A DNA stretch of 64,000 nucleotides from UBA4782 sp034429195 (GTDB lineage: Bacteria > Chloroflexota > Anaerolineae > Anaerolineales > Anaerolineaceae), in NCBI GenBank assembly GCA_034429195.1, contig DAOUGQ010000002.1:127077-191076 (forward strand), in the 5' to 3' direction. Below, piece after piece: positions 16,114 through 25,326 of this stretch; position 1 is the first letter of the stretch, and each line of letters starts with the position of its first letter. The translations under genes were made by a program, and so were the position numbers. A model generated the notes under the pieces. The model was not told the origin of the DNA. It worked only from the letters and a program-made list of their open reading frames with translations, and did not search any database.

Positions 16114-18678
16114 TTAAGGTTTGGTAAACCTCAAACCATCACCATTTTGCTCAATTATGATTGTCTCTCCTTCTACGAATTCACCATTAAGCAGTTTGAT
16201 AGCAAGTGGATCCTGCAATTCACGTTGAATGGCACGCTTTAACGGGCGAGCACCAAAAGTCGGGTTGTATCCTGTTTCTGCCAGGAAATTACGAGCTGAG
16301 TCTTTAACATCGAGTTTATACCCTTTTTCTCGCACAAGGGTTTCAAGCCGCATCAATTGGATATCTACAATCTGACGTATATTTTCTTTCGTGAGTGGAT
16401 GGAATACGACCAATTCATCAACACGATTCAAGAACTCAGGACGGAAGTGTGCCTGAAACACCTGGACAATTTCCTCACGGGTTACCTTTGATCCATGATC
16501 CCAAAGCTGGTTACCCAGATTGGAAGTCATGATCACAACGGTGTTTGTGAAATTAACGGTTCTTCCTTGCCCATCGGTCAAACGACCATCATCCAATAAT
16601 TGCAGAAGGGTGTTGAAAACCTCAGGATGGGCTTTTTCAATTTCATCTAAAAGTACCACACTATAAGGGCGGCGACGAACTGCTTCAGTAAGCTGTCCAC
16701 CTTCTTCATAGCCCACATATCCAGGAGGCGCACCGATCAACCGGCTGACGGTATGTTTTTCCTGGTATTCACTCATGTCAATTCGAATCATGGCATGTTC
16801 ATCATCAAACAAGAACTCTGCCAGAGCGCGTGCAAGTTCAGTTTTTCCAACACCTGTTGGACCAATAAAAATAAAGGATCCAATAGGGCGGTTAGGGTCT
16901 TGCAACCCAGCGCGTGCTCTTCGAACAGCATTTGAAACTACCTGGAGGGCTTCATCCTGTCCGATGACTCTTTCATGTAATCTTTCTTCCATGTGCAGCA
17001 GTTTTTGGGTTTCTCCTTCCATCAGGCGTGAAACCGGGATTCCTGTCCATTTGGCTACCACAGCTGCGATTTCTTCAGCATCGACCTCTTCTTTAAGCAG
17101 AGCACCATTTGCCTGGATGGATTTGAGTTTGTTTTCAGCATTGACCAACTTTGATTCCAAATCACGAAGGGTGCCATAACGTAACCTGGCAACTTTCTCC
17201 AGATCTGCCACTCTTTCTGCCTGTTCAATTTCCAGGTTGGTTTCTTCAATTTGTTTTTTAATCTGGCGTAAGCTGGTGATCATTTCTTTTTCACTTTGCC
17301 AGCGGGTAGTTAATTGTGCAGACTTTTCTTTCAGGTCTGCCAACTCTTCGACCAGTTTTTCCAGACGTTCTTTAGAGGCTTTATCTGTCTCTTTCTTCAA
17401 AGCTTCACGTTCGATTTCTAGTTGCAAGATATTACGGTCAACTTCATCCAGTTTCTGCGGTTTTGAATCGATCTCTGTACGCAGCATGGCTGCTGCTTCA
17501 TCGATCAGATCGATGGCTTTATCAGGAAGATGTCTTTCTGGAATATAACGTTTTGATAATGTTGCAGCAGCGATAACTGCTGAGTCAGTGATACGTACCC
17601 CATGATGAACTTCATATCTCTGCTTCAATCCACGCAAGATGCTAATGGTATCTTCAACAGAAGGTTCATCAACAAATACAGGCTGAAAACGCCTTTCAAG
17701 GGCGGCGTCTTTTTCGATATATTTTCGATACTCATCGAGTGTGGTTGCACCAATCAAGTGTAGATCACCACGTGCAAGTAATGGTTTAAGAATATTACTG
17801 GCATCCATGGAACCTTCAGCAGCTCCTGCACCCACCACTGTATGCATTTCATCCAGGAAGACAATAATCTCTCCCTGAGATTCGGTGATCTCTTTCAGGG
17901 CTGCTTTCAGACGCTCTTCAAATTCACCTCGATATTTAGCTCCAGCCACCATCGAACTCAAGTCAAGCTGAATGATCCGTTTCTTTTTCAATCCTTCAGG
18001 AACATCGCCTTTAATAATCCGTTCAGCGAGTCCTTCAGCAATAGCGGTTTTTCCAACACCAGGGGCACCGATAAGCGCTGGATTGTTCTTTGTTCGGCGG
18101 GAAAGAATTTGCACCACGCGGCGGATTTCATCGTCACGACCAATCACCGGGTCGAGTTTTCCCTGGCGGGCTAAAGCAGTCAGGTCACGACCGTATTTAG
18201 CGAGAGCCTGATAAGTATCCTCAGGATTCTCGGTGGTCACCCTTTGAGTTCCCCGGATTGATTTTAATGCTCCTAAAATGGCATCTTTCGTCAGCCCGAA
18301 AGATGCCAATCGTTTACTTTCGTACGAATCACTTAATCCCAATAAAAGATGTTCAGTAGAGACAAATTCATCCTGCATCCCTTTAGCGTACTTTTCTGCA
18401 GAATCAATAACATCAACAACCTGGCTCGATAAACCTGTTTCAATATTACTGCCACGTACCTGAGGGCGGTTCTCCAATTCTTTTACGATTTCTTCACGAA
18501 TAGCCAAAACACTACCTGCAATTTTCGTCACAATTGCAGGAACAACACCTTCCTCTTGCTGTAAAAGTGCTAACAATAAATGAACAGGCTCGATAGCCTG
18601 GTGATGATAATCGCGAGCTATCTGTTGGGCTTGAAAGACCGCTTCACGAGATTTTTGTGTAAATTTATCCAGGTTCAT
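16114..18678 (-). CDS. clpB: ATP-dependent disaggregase ClpB
   Basis: ClpB is the hexameric AAA+ chaperone that pulls proteins out of aggregates with DnaK. The 854-residue protein has the N-terminal Clp repeat domain, AAA1 with Walker A GAPGVGKTA near residue 200, a long charged coiled-coil middle domain (about 400-530, typical of ClpB and absent from ClpA), AAA2 with GPTGVGKTE near 600, and the C-terminal D2-small domain. The start is placed at MNLDKFTQKS, after a GAGGAGG ribosome site. No CIRCE element is seen upstream. Confidence 0.96.
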   Translation of the reverse strand: MNLDKFTQKSREAVFQAQQIARDYHHQAIEPVHLLLALLQQEEGVVPAIVTKIAGSVLAIREEIVKELENRPQVRGSNIETGLSSQVVDVIDSAEKYAKGMQDEFVSTEHLLLGLSDSYESKRLASFGLTKDAILGALKSIRGTQRVTTENPEDTYQALAKYGRDLTALARQGKLDPVIGRDDEIRRVVQILSRRTKNNPALIGAPGVGKTAIAEGLAERIIKGDVPEGLKKKRIIQLDLSSMVAGAKYRGEFEERLKAALKEITESQGEIIVFLDEMHTVVGAGAAEGSMDASNILKPLLARGDLHLIGATTLDEYRKYIEKDAALERRFQPVFVDEPSVEDTISILRGLKQRYEVHHGVRITDSAVIAAATLSKRYIPERHLPDKAIDLIDEAAAMLRTEIDSKPQKLDEVDRNILQLEIEREALKKETDKASKERLEKLVEELADLKEKSAQLTTRWQSEKEMITSLRQIKKQIEETNLEIEQAERVADLEKVARLRYGTLRDLESKLVNAENKLKSIQANGALLKEEVDAEEIAAVVAKWTGIPVSRLMEGETQKLLHMEERLHERVIGQDEALQVVSNAVRRARAGLQDPNRPIGSFIFIGPTGVGKTELARALAEFLFDDEHAMIRIDMSEYQEKHTVSRLIGAPPGYVGYEEGGQLTEAVRRRPYSVVLLDEIEKAHPEVFNTLLQLLDDGRLTDGQGRTVNFTNTVVIMTSNLGNQLWDHGSKVTREEIVQVFQAHFRPEFLNRVDELVVFHPLTKENIRQIVDIQLMRLETLVREKGYKLDVKDSARNFLAETGYNPTFGARPLKRAIQRELQDPLAIKLLNGEFVEGETIIIEQNGDGLRFTKP

Positions 18679-18932
18679 ATAATCCTCCTCAACAATCAAT
18701 CCTGCAATACTCTACCCCCTGTATATATAAATCATGTATATATAGTATAAGAATGTGATATGCATATCTGACACGATCGATTGGTAGGCAATAAAACTTC
18801 TTCCAGCGAAATGATGATCGATGAAATATCGTTTTTTTGTAGCTGCTTTCTTTCTTTATCATTCCTTCGGTAAGCTTTTTACGAAAAGTTCTCGCTTATC
18901 AGGAATAGGATAAAATTCATTAAGTGTAAATT

Positions 18933-20402
18933 ATGAATTCAAAGAAAAATTCAATCCTTCTGGTATTTGGGAAATTTCTGACTGCATTCCTCCTCGCAGC
19001 AGTGACTACTCTTGTATTGCTACCTGAAAGAGAATTTCTTGGATCGCAAATCGTTGTATTGCTATTTCTTTTACCAGTTTTATTGTCGGTGTATTTTCTG
19101 GGGCTTGCGTCTGCGATCGTTTCTGCAGTTGTTTCATTTTTATGCCTGAATTATTATTTTGTTCCACCTTATTACAGTTTATTGGTTCATAAAGCTCAGG
19201 ATTATGTAACATTACTGGTTTTTCTTTTGATTGCGGTTTTCACCAGTCAATTGATCGGTAAAGCCAGGCAGGGGATGCAGCTTGCCAGAAAAAATGAATG
19301 GGAAGCGACCAGCCTATATAAGTTGATCCTCTCTCTTTCGCAACAACAAGATAATGCGAACATTGCGCAGACACTGGGACAACATACGCTCAATACTATT
19401 TCTTGTGTAAAAGTGGAAATTGCATTATCGGAAGAAACAAAAAATCCGCCCATTATTATGGGAGCAAAAAAGAAAAAACAAAAAGAAGGGGAATTGTTCG
19501 AATTCACGTATCCCATGTTAGCACAAAGCAATTATGAGGGATATATCAAGGTATGGGTAGACCATCCAGTTCTCTCTGGAGAGGAGGATAGGCTACTCAC
19601 CATTTATGCCAACCAGGGAGCACTGTTCCTCGAACGAATTCATCTCTTGCAAGTGGAAACAAAATCACATATTCTCGAAGAGACAAATCAGACAAAAAGC
19701 ATTTTGCTTTCATCTGTATCACACGAACTTCGTTCTCCTCTGGCTGCCATCAAAGCATCTGTTTCCAGCCTGCATAGTGGGATGGTGGATTGGGATACGG
19801 ATGCGCGGAAAGAATTGCTTGCCACCATTGAAGAAGAAACAGACCATTTAAATTTCCTGGTGGGTAATCTACTGGACATGACCCGAATTGAGGTAGGCGC
19901 TCTGACTTTACATAAGAATTGGAATTCTCTTTCGGAAATTGTCAATGGTGTTGTCAAAAGGATGCACAAGATGCTAGACCAATATCAGGTAATGATCGAT
20001 ATTCCACAAGAATTGCCTCCTTTATTTACTGATTATGTGTTGATCGAACAGGTTTTTACTAATTTGATCAGCAACAGTGTAAAATTTGCGCCGTCAAAAA
20101 CAAGAATAAGCATTATTTCAAGGGTTGAAAACGAGAATATCCATACTATGGTGTGTAATCAAAGTCCTCCAGTACCTGAAGAAGATCTGGAACATATTTT
20201 TGAGAAATTTAATAATGTGCATCATCAGGGCAGAGTGACCAGCACCGGGCTTGGTTTATCTATCTGTAAAGGTATTATTACCGCTCATAAAGGGAATATT
20301 TGGGCAGAAAACGCACCAGAAGGATTTGTTTTTCATTTCACGCTGCCAATTAATTCGACAGAAAGTCCTCATCCTGTATCTCTTGAGATGATCGATGAAT
20401 AA
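18933..20402 (+). CDS. sensor histidine kinase, KdpD-like without the N-terminal KdpD/Usp domains
   Basis: A 489-residue membrane histidine kinase. Four hydrophobic segments in the first 110 residues form a DUF4118-type membrane domain as in KdpD. A GAF-like region follows, then the H-box SVSHELRSPLAAIKASVSSL with the phosphorylated histidine, and the ATPase N box (NLISNSVKFAP), FEKF, and G2 (STGLGLSICKG). The roughly 370-residue cytoplasmic N-terminal KdpD and universal-stress domains of classical KdpD are missing. The gene overlaps its response regulator and lies before a KimA-type potassium importer. Confidence 0.9.
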   Translation: MNSKKNSILLVFGKFLTAFLLAAVTTLVLLPEREFLGSQIVVLLFLLPVLLSVYFLGLASAIVSAVVSFLCLNYYFVPPYYSLLVHKAQDYVTLLVFLLIAVFTSQLIGKARQGMQLARKNEWEATSLYKLILSLSQQQDNANIAQTLGQHTLNTISCVKVEIALSEETKNPPIIMGAKKKKQKEGELFEFTYPMLAQSNYEGYIKVWVDHPVLSGEEDRLLTIYANQGALFLERIHLLQVETKSHILEETNQTKSILLSSVSHELRSPLAAIKASVSSLHSGMVDWDTDARKELLATIEEETDHLNFLVGNLLDMTRIEVGALTLHKNWNSLSEIVNGVVKRMHKMLDQYQVMIDIPQELPPLFTDYVLIEQVFTNLISNSVKFAPSKTRISIISRVENENIHTMVCNQSPPVPEEDLEHIFEKFNNVHHQGRVTSTGLGLSICKGIITAHKGNIWAENAPEGFVFHFTLPINSTESPHPVSLEMIDE

Positions 20403-21090
20403 GAAATCCCTCATTCTAATTATTGATGATGAACCACAGATATTAAGGGCTTTAAAGACCATCCTGGTAGCAAGGCATTTTGATGTAGCAATGGCAAGCA
20501 CCGGTGAAGAAGGGCTTACCCTTGCGGCATCATCAGAACCAGATGTCATCATTCTTGATCTAAGCCTACCAGACATGGATGGTATCCAAGTATGTGAAAG
20601 AATTCGAGAATGGTCACGTGTTCCCATCATCGTCTTATCTGTCCGTGAAAGTGAAACAGATAAAGTTGCTGTTTTGGATAAAGGTGCAGATGATTATCTA
20701 ACCAAACCTTTTGGTATCGAAGAATTGATGGCTCGCATAAGAGTGGCAATGCGGCATGGTGAACAATCCATGGGGAACTTGAAAAGTATTATCACCATTG
20801 GTTCCCTGCAAATTGATCTGGCACATTATTCCGTTACGAATAATGGTGCTGATGTTCGTTTGACAGCTACTGAGTTCAAATTACTTGCATATTTGGCAAG
20901 CAATGCGGGGAAAGTATTAACCCATCGATCTATTTTGATCCATGTATGGGGAGATGAAGATGCTGATCATGTAGAATATTTAAGGGTTTATATTGGAGTA
21001 CTACGAAAAAAACTGGAAACCAATCCAAATGATCCACAGATTATTCAGACTGAACCTGGAATCGGGTATCGTTTTGTCATTCCAGAGTAG
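20395..21090 (+). CDS. KdpE-like response regulator (OmpR family)
   Basis: A 231-residue response regulator. The receiver domain has the acidic pocket (IIDDE), the phospho-acceptor aspartate in DVIILDLSLPDMDG, and the conserved lysine in DDYLTKPF. The C-terminal winged-helix DNA-binding domain (TEFKLLAYLASNAGKVLTH; YLRVYIGVLRKKLE) is OmpR/PhoB-type, and the ending PQIIQTEPGIGYRFV is typical of KdpE. It overlaps the kinase gene by eight bases. The likely target is the downstream potassium importer. Confidence 0.92.
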   Translation: MNKKSLILIIDDEPQILRALKTILVARHFDVAMASTGEEGLTLAASSEPDVIILDLSLPDMDGIQVCERIREWSRVPIIVLSVRESETDKVAVLDKGADDYLTKPFGIEELMARIRVAMRHGEQSMGNLKSIITIGSLQIDLAHYSVTNNGADVRLTATEFKLLAYLASNAGKVLTHRSILIHVWGDEDADHVEYLRVYIGVLRKKLETNPNDPQIIQTEPGIGYRFVIPE

Positions 21091-21237
21091 ATTTTTATAA
21101 AAATTTTATTTTTTTTCATAAAATTTTGTTTCCCTTTTACTTCACAGAAGTAAACTCTCAATATCCTGGAGTGGAACAGGAATTAATTTCTGTTAAAAAA
21201 GCATGTATCTTATCTTCAGGGAATTGGAGTTGATATT

Positions 21238-23172
21238 GTGAGTGATTTAGAAGCACATTCGAATATTTTTGAGCAAACATCTACACATATGCCAAAAACG
21301 ACCTTCAGGTCATGGTTGATAGGTCGCCCGCTATCAACAGCTGATGCACCGCATCAGACAATCGGGAAGTTGATCGGGTTGGCTGTTTTTTCATCCGATG
21401 CACTGTCCTCTGTAGCATATGGTCCTCAGGAAATCCTTTTCATTCTAATTGCAGCAGGCACAGGTGTACTCTCTTATAGTTTTCCGATAACAGTTGCAAT
21501 TGTCATTTTATTAGCTATTTTGACGTTTTCATATGAACAAACCATCCATGCATATCCTGGTGGTGGTGGAGCGTATATTGTGGCTCGGGATAACCTGGGA
21601 ATTCTGCCAGCACAGGTGGCAGGGGCTTCTTTACTGAGCGATTATGTCTTAACCGTTTCTGTATCCATCTCATCAGGGGTTGCACAAATAGTATCCGCTT
21701 TTCCCAATCTTTATCCTTACCGTGTAGAACTGGCAGTGGGTTTCATCCTTTTTGTTATGATGATCAATTTGCGAGGAGTGAAAGAATCGGGAATCATCTT
21801 TGCAATACCCACTTACTTTTTCCTGGTGATGATGGTAGTCACAGGAGTAATTGGTATTATCCGATATTTAGCTGGCAATCTTGGAACAGTTGTAAATCCA
21901 CCTTCCATCGAGGTTGGAGTTTTACAACCTGTTACTTTGTTCATGCTCTTGAGAGCATTTGCAAATGGTACATCTTCCGTAACAGGTGTTGAAGCAATTT
22001 CTAATGGTATTACTGCTTTTAAAGAACCTCGCAGTAAAAATGCAGGTAAAACTTTGCTTTGGATGGCTTCGATATTAGGTGTTCTGCTTTTAATGGTGGC
22101 ATTTCTTGGAGTACATATAGGCGCTTTACCATCGGATAATGAAACTGTAATTTCTCAAATTGCACGAACTGTATATAACGGTCAGGGTCTGATGTACTTG
22201 TTGATGATCGCAGCAACTACCGTGATCCTGGTAATGGCTGCCAACACAGCCTTTGCAGATTTTCCTCGACTTGGAGCTTTGCATGCAGTAGACGGTTTCC
22301 TTCCCCGACAGTTTGCATTTCGTGGAAGCAGGCTGGTTTATTCCTATGGAATTGTTGCTCTTGCTGTTATCGCTTCTTCGTTGGTAATATATTTCAAGGC
22401 AAATGTATCTTTGTTGATTCCTCTGTACGCAATCGGTGTTTTCCTTTCATTTACTCTATCACAATTTGGTATGGCAAGAAGATGGTGGAAATCTGGACAT
22501 TTGAAACCAGATATGGAGATACAGGAAGTAGGATCAATCTTACGTTATGATAAGGGATGGAAATACAAAATGATCATCAATGGATTTGGCGCCATTTGTA
22601 CTTTCATTGTGATGATCGTATTTGCGATCACCAAGTTCAAAGATGGTGCATACATTGTTATCTTTCTCATCCCGACGATGGTATCCATTTTTGTCCTTAT
22701 TCATCGTCACTATAAGAGGATAGCTGAACAACTTTCATTGGAGAATCAAAAATATACGAAGAGAATTTCACGGAATAGAGTGATTATGCCCATTGCTGGA
22801 GTTCATCGTGGCTCTTTAAATGCATTAAGCTATGCTAAAAATCTTTCAGATGATGTTACGGCTGTTCACATATCTATCGATGAGAAGGAGACTGAAAAGG
22901 TAAAGAATAAATGGTTGATTTGGGGAGATGGCACAAGGTTAGTTATTCTCAATTCTCCATATCGGCTGTTTATCGAACCATTATTGAATTATATCGATAG
23001 CATGGATGAAATTCGAAGAAAAGATGAATTGATCACGATTGTAGTGCCACAATTCGTTCCAAAGCAACCTATGGCTGGTTTATTGCATGCACGCACGGCT
23101 GATACTTTACGTAAAGCGCTGTTAAATAGAAGAAATATAGTTATCACGGAAGTACCCTATCAGGTGGACTAA
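21238..23172 (+). CDS. kimA: KimA-like high-affinity potassium importer (APC superfamily)
   Basis: A 644-residue membrane protein starting with GTG. It closely follows the pattern of KimA (YdaO) of Bacillus: SSDALSSVAYGPQEILFIL in helix 1, YPGGGGAYIVARDNLG, SLLSDYVLTVSVSISSG, FANGTSSVTGVEAISNGI, and a cytoplasmic C-terminal universal-stress-like domain from about residue 510 (VIMPIAGVHRGSLNALSYAKNLSDDVTAVH). About twelve transmembrane helices precede that domain. KimA is a proton-coupled K+ symporter inhibited by c-di-AMP. The KdpDE-like genes just upstream support a potassium role. Generic annotation might call it an amino-acid permease. Confidence 0.86.
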   Translation: MSDLEAHSNIFEQTSTHMPKTTFRSWLIGRPLSTADAPHQTIGKLIGLAVFSSDALSSVAYGPQEILFILIAAGTGVLSYSFPITVAIVILLAILTFSYEQTIHAYPGGGGAYIVARDNLGILPAQVAGASLLSDYVLTVSVSISSGVAQIVSAFPNLYPYRVELAVGFILFVMMINLRGVKESGIIFAIPTYFFLVMMVVTGVIGIIRYLAGNLGTVVNPPSIEVGVLQPVTLFMLLRAFANGTSSVTGVEAISNGITAFKEPRSKNAGKTLLWMASILGVLLLMVAFLGVHIGALPSDNETVISQIARTVYNGQGLMYLLMIAATTVILVMAANTAFADFPRLGALHAVDGFLPRQFAFRGSRLVYSYGIVALAVIASSLVIYFKANVSLLIPLYAIGVFLSFTLSQFGMARRWWKSGHLKPDMEIQEVGSILRYDKGWKYKMIINGFGAICTFIVMIVFAITKFKDGAYIVIFLIPTMVSIFVLIHRHYKRIAEQLSLENQKYTKRISRNRVIMPIAGVHRGSLNALSYAKNLSDDVTAVHISIDEKETEKVKNKWLIWGDGTRLVILNSPYRLFIEPLLNYIDSMDEIRRKDELITIVVPQFVPKQPMAGLLHARTADTLRKALLNRRNIVITEVPYQVD

Positions 23173-23201
23173 GTTCAGATATAGAATAGCCCAAGTAAAC
23201 A

Positions 23202-23236
23202 AATGAGCTGACCAAATCATGTTTGATCAGCTCATT
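23202..23236. terminator. bidirectional terminator hairpin
   Basis: AATGAGCTGA and TCAGCTCATT form a perfect 10-bp stem between the convergent kimA-like and oligopeptide ABC genes. A/T-rich flanks on both sides let it serve both directions. Confidence 0.8.
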
Positions 23237-23272
23237 ATTATAAAATTCACTCTTCTGAAAAAGACATAAGTC

Positions 23273-24298
23273 TTATTTCATGAAGTTTTCTGCAATGTGG
23301 CATGCAACCTGATGTTCGGGGAGCAATTCCCGTAAAATAGGCTCTTCTTGAGAACAAATATCCTTTGCAAAAGGACAACGCGGATGAAAACGACATCCCG
23401 AAGGTGGGTGAATAGGGTTCGGAATTTCACCTGCTGGCATGGATTGGGTCCGGCGTTTATGTGGATCAGGCACTGGAACTGCAGCCATTAATGCCTGGGT
23501 GTAGGGATGTAATGGTAATGAATATACTTCTTTCAGATTACCAATTTCTGCGATCTTTCCCAGATATAGAATGGCAATATCATCACAAATGTATTTAGCA
23601 GTTGCCAAATCATGAGTAATAAAAATGTATGTCAGGTTGAACTCTTTCTTCAATTGGATCATAAGGTCGAGCAATAAAGCTCGAACACTGACATCTGCCA
23701 TTGCAATTGGCTCATCAGCAAGTATCAGATCTGGTTTAGTGATGAGTGCTCTGGCAATCACCACCCGCTGGCGCTGCCCACCAGATATCTGCTGGGGGAA
23801 TTTATTGATATAGAATCTGGCAGGAGTCAAGCCCACTCTCTCCATCATTTCCAGAACCATATCTCGATGTTGTTCTTTTAACTCAGGATAATGAATCTTC
23901 AAGCCTTGAACGATCGCTGAACCTAAAGACATACGGGGGTTAAGCGAAGCCAGTGGATCTTGAAAGATTACCTGCATCCGGCGCCGCATTTTTCGTAATT
24001 CTTCTTCGCTCAACTCAGAAAGGTTGATTCCATCAAAAAATACTTCACCTTTGGTTTTTTTCTCTAGACCTATAGTAACCCGACCGATGGTAGTCTTTCC
24101 GCTACCGCTTTCTCCTGCCAACCCTAAGACGCCACCTCTCCGTATCTTGAAGCTGACTCCGTCTACTGCGCGTACATAATCCCGTTCTTTTGTAAATACC
24201 TGATCAATGATGCTCTTTTGAACCGGGAACCATTTTGTTAAATTGTTTACTTCAACCAGGTAATCGCCTGAATTATTCAATGTTGAAGTCTCACTCAT
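23273..24298 (-). CDS. oligopeptide/dipeptide ABC transporter ATPase (OppF/DppF-like)
   Basis: A 341-residue ABC ATPase. Walker A is GESGSGKTT, the signature is ISGGQRQR, Walker B is LILADEP and the switch histidine is in FITHDL. The C-terminal oligopeptide/dipeptide extension carries CRFHPRCPFAKDIC, cysteines that can bind an iron-sulfur cluster in DppD/DppF. It overlaps the companion ATPase gene by four bases and is last in the operon. Confidence 0.94.
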   Translation of the reverse strand: MSETSTLNNSGDYLVEVNNLTKWFPVQKSIIDQVFTKERDYVRAVDGVSFKIRRGGVLGLAGESGSGKTTIGRVTIGLEKKTKGEVFFDGINLSELSEEELRKMRRRMQVIFQDPLASLNPRMSLGSAIVQGLKIHYPELKEQHRDMVLEMMERVGLTPARFYINKFPQQISGGQRQRVVIARALITKPDLILADEPIAMADVSVRALLLDLMIQLKKEFNLTYIFITHDLATAKYICDDIAILYLGKIAEIGNLKEVYSLPLHPYTQALMAAVPVPDPHKRRTQSMPAGEIPNPIHPPSGCRFHPRCPFAKDICSQEEPILRELLPEHQVACHIAENFMK

Positions 24299-25326
24299 TT
24301 GATCACCTCAGCCTTTTTCATTTCTTTTACCTGATAATCTTTAACCAACCAACATTTCACAAATCGGCCAGGAGTTACCTCTCGAAATTCTGGTTCTTTT
24401 TCCTCACAAATAGCGGTTGCTTTTGGACAACGAGGATGGAACCGGCAGCCAAAGGGTGGGTGAGTCAGGTTAGGTGGTTCTCCTGCCATTTTAAATAATT
24501 CTTCTCGTTCATCCAGTTTTATATTTGGAACTGATAGAAGGAGCCCTTTTGTATAAGGATGAAGTGGATTGTCAAAGATTTCTTCTATTGGCCCTAATTC
24601 AACAATGTGACCTGCATACATTACTGCTACCCGATCGCATAATTCAGCAACCAGTGCAATGTTGTGAGTAATGACTAATAAGGTCACCCCAAATTCATCA
24701 CGAATTTCTTTCAACTGATCAACCAGTTTTGCTTCAACGATCACATCCAAAGAAGTAGTTGCTTCATCTGCAATAATCAAATTGGCATTGAGAACCAAAC
24801 CCAGGCCAATCATTACGCGCTGGCGCATACCACCCGAAAGCTGGTGAGGATAATTCGACATCCTTTCTTTTTGGATTCCGAGCCGCTCCATTAAAATATT
24901 TGCTCGCTCCAATGCCTTTTCAATAATAGTTTTTGGCTCATGTACCTGGATGGCCTCTATCAGGTGTTGATCCACCCGCTGTACAGGATTGAGAGAAGTC
25001 ATGGGATCTTGAAAGATCATACTTACCTTACGACCTCGGAAATCCCGCATCTTGTTTCTGTCATAGGTCATGATATCTTCGCCTTCAAAGATAAGCTGAC
25101 CTTTGCTGATCCACCCAGGTGGTTGAATCATGCGCATCAGGGCTTTTCCCATCGTGCTTTTTCCGCAGCCACTCTCGCCTACCAGACCGAGAATTTCTCC
25201 CCGGTAAATATCAAAAGTGATCCCATCGACCGCGCTAACGGGTCCCAAGCGGGTTTCATACGTCACCGATAAATCTTTTACTTGCATTAACACTTGTTTT
25301 TCGTTCATAAGATTACTGCTCCGCAA
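24295..25326 (-). CDS. oligopeptide/dipeptide ABC transporter ATPase (OppD/DppD-like)
   Basis: A 343-residue ABC ATPase with Walker A GESGCGKST, signature LSGGMRQR, Walker B LIIADEATTSLD and switch VITHNI. The C-terminal peptide-transporter extension (HPPFGCRFHPRCPKATAIC) is present. It forms a heterodimeric motor with the downstream OppF-like subunit and overlaps the permease gene upstream by 14 bases, in standard operon order. Confidence 0.94.
   Translation of the reverse strand: MRSSNLMNEKQVLMQVKDLSVTYETRLGPVSAVDGITFDIYRGEILGLVGESGCGKSTMGKALMRMIQPPGWISKGQLIFEGEDIMTYDRNKMRDFRGRKVSMIFQDPMTSLNPVQRVDQHLIEAIQVHEPKTIIEKALERANILMERLGIQKERMSNYPHQLSGGMRQRVMIGLGLVLNANLIIADEATTSLDVIVEAKLVDQLKEIRDEFGVTLLVITHNIALVAELCDRVAVMYAGHIVELGPIEEIFDNPLHPYTKGLLLSVPNIKLDEREELFKMAGEPPNLTHPPFGCRFHPRCPKATAICEEKEPEFREVTPGRFVKCWLVKDYQVKEMKKAEVIK

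Noticed and set aside
18679..18932. CIRCE/HrcA operator before clpB
   Set aside because: No TTAGCACTC-N9-GAGTGCTAA inverted repeat; only AT-rich repeats such as TGTATATATA.
21091..21237. c-di-AMP (ydaO-type) riboswitch upstream of the kimA-like gene
   Set aside because: The region is too short and T-rich and lacks the conserved aptamer blocks; only a small hairpin (TTTACTTC/GAAGTAAA) is seen.
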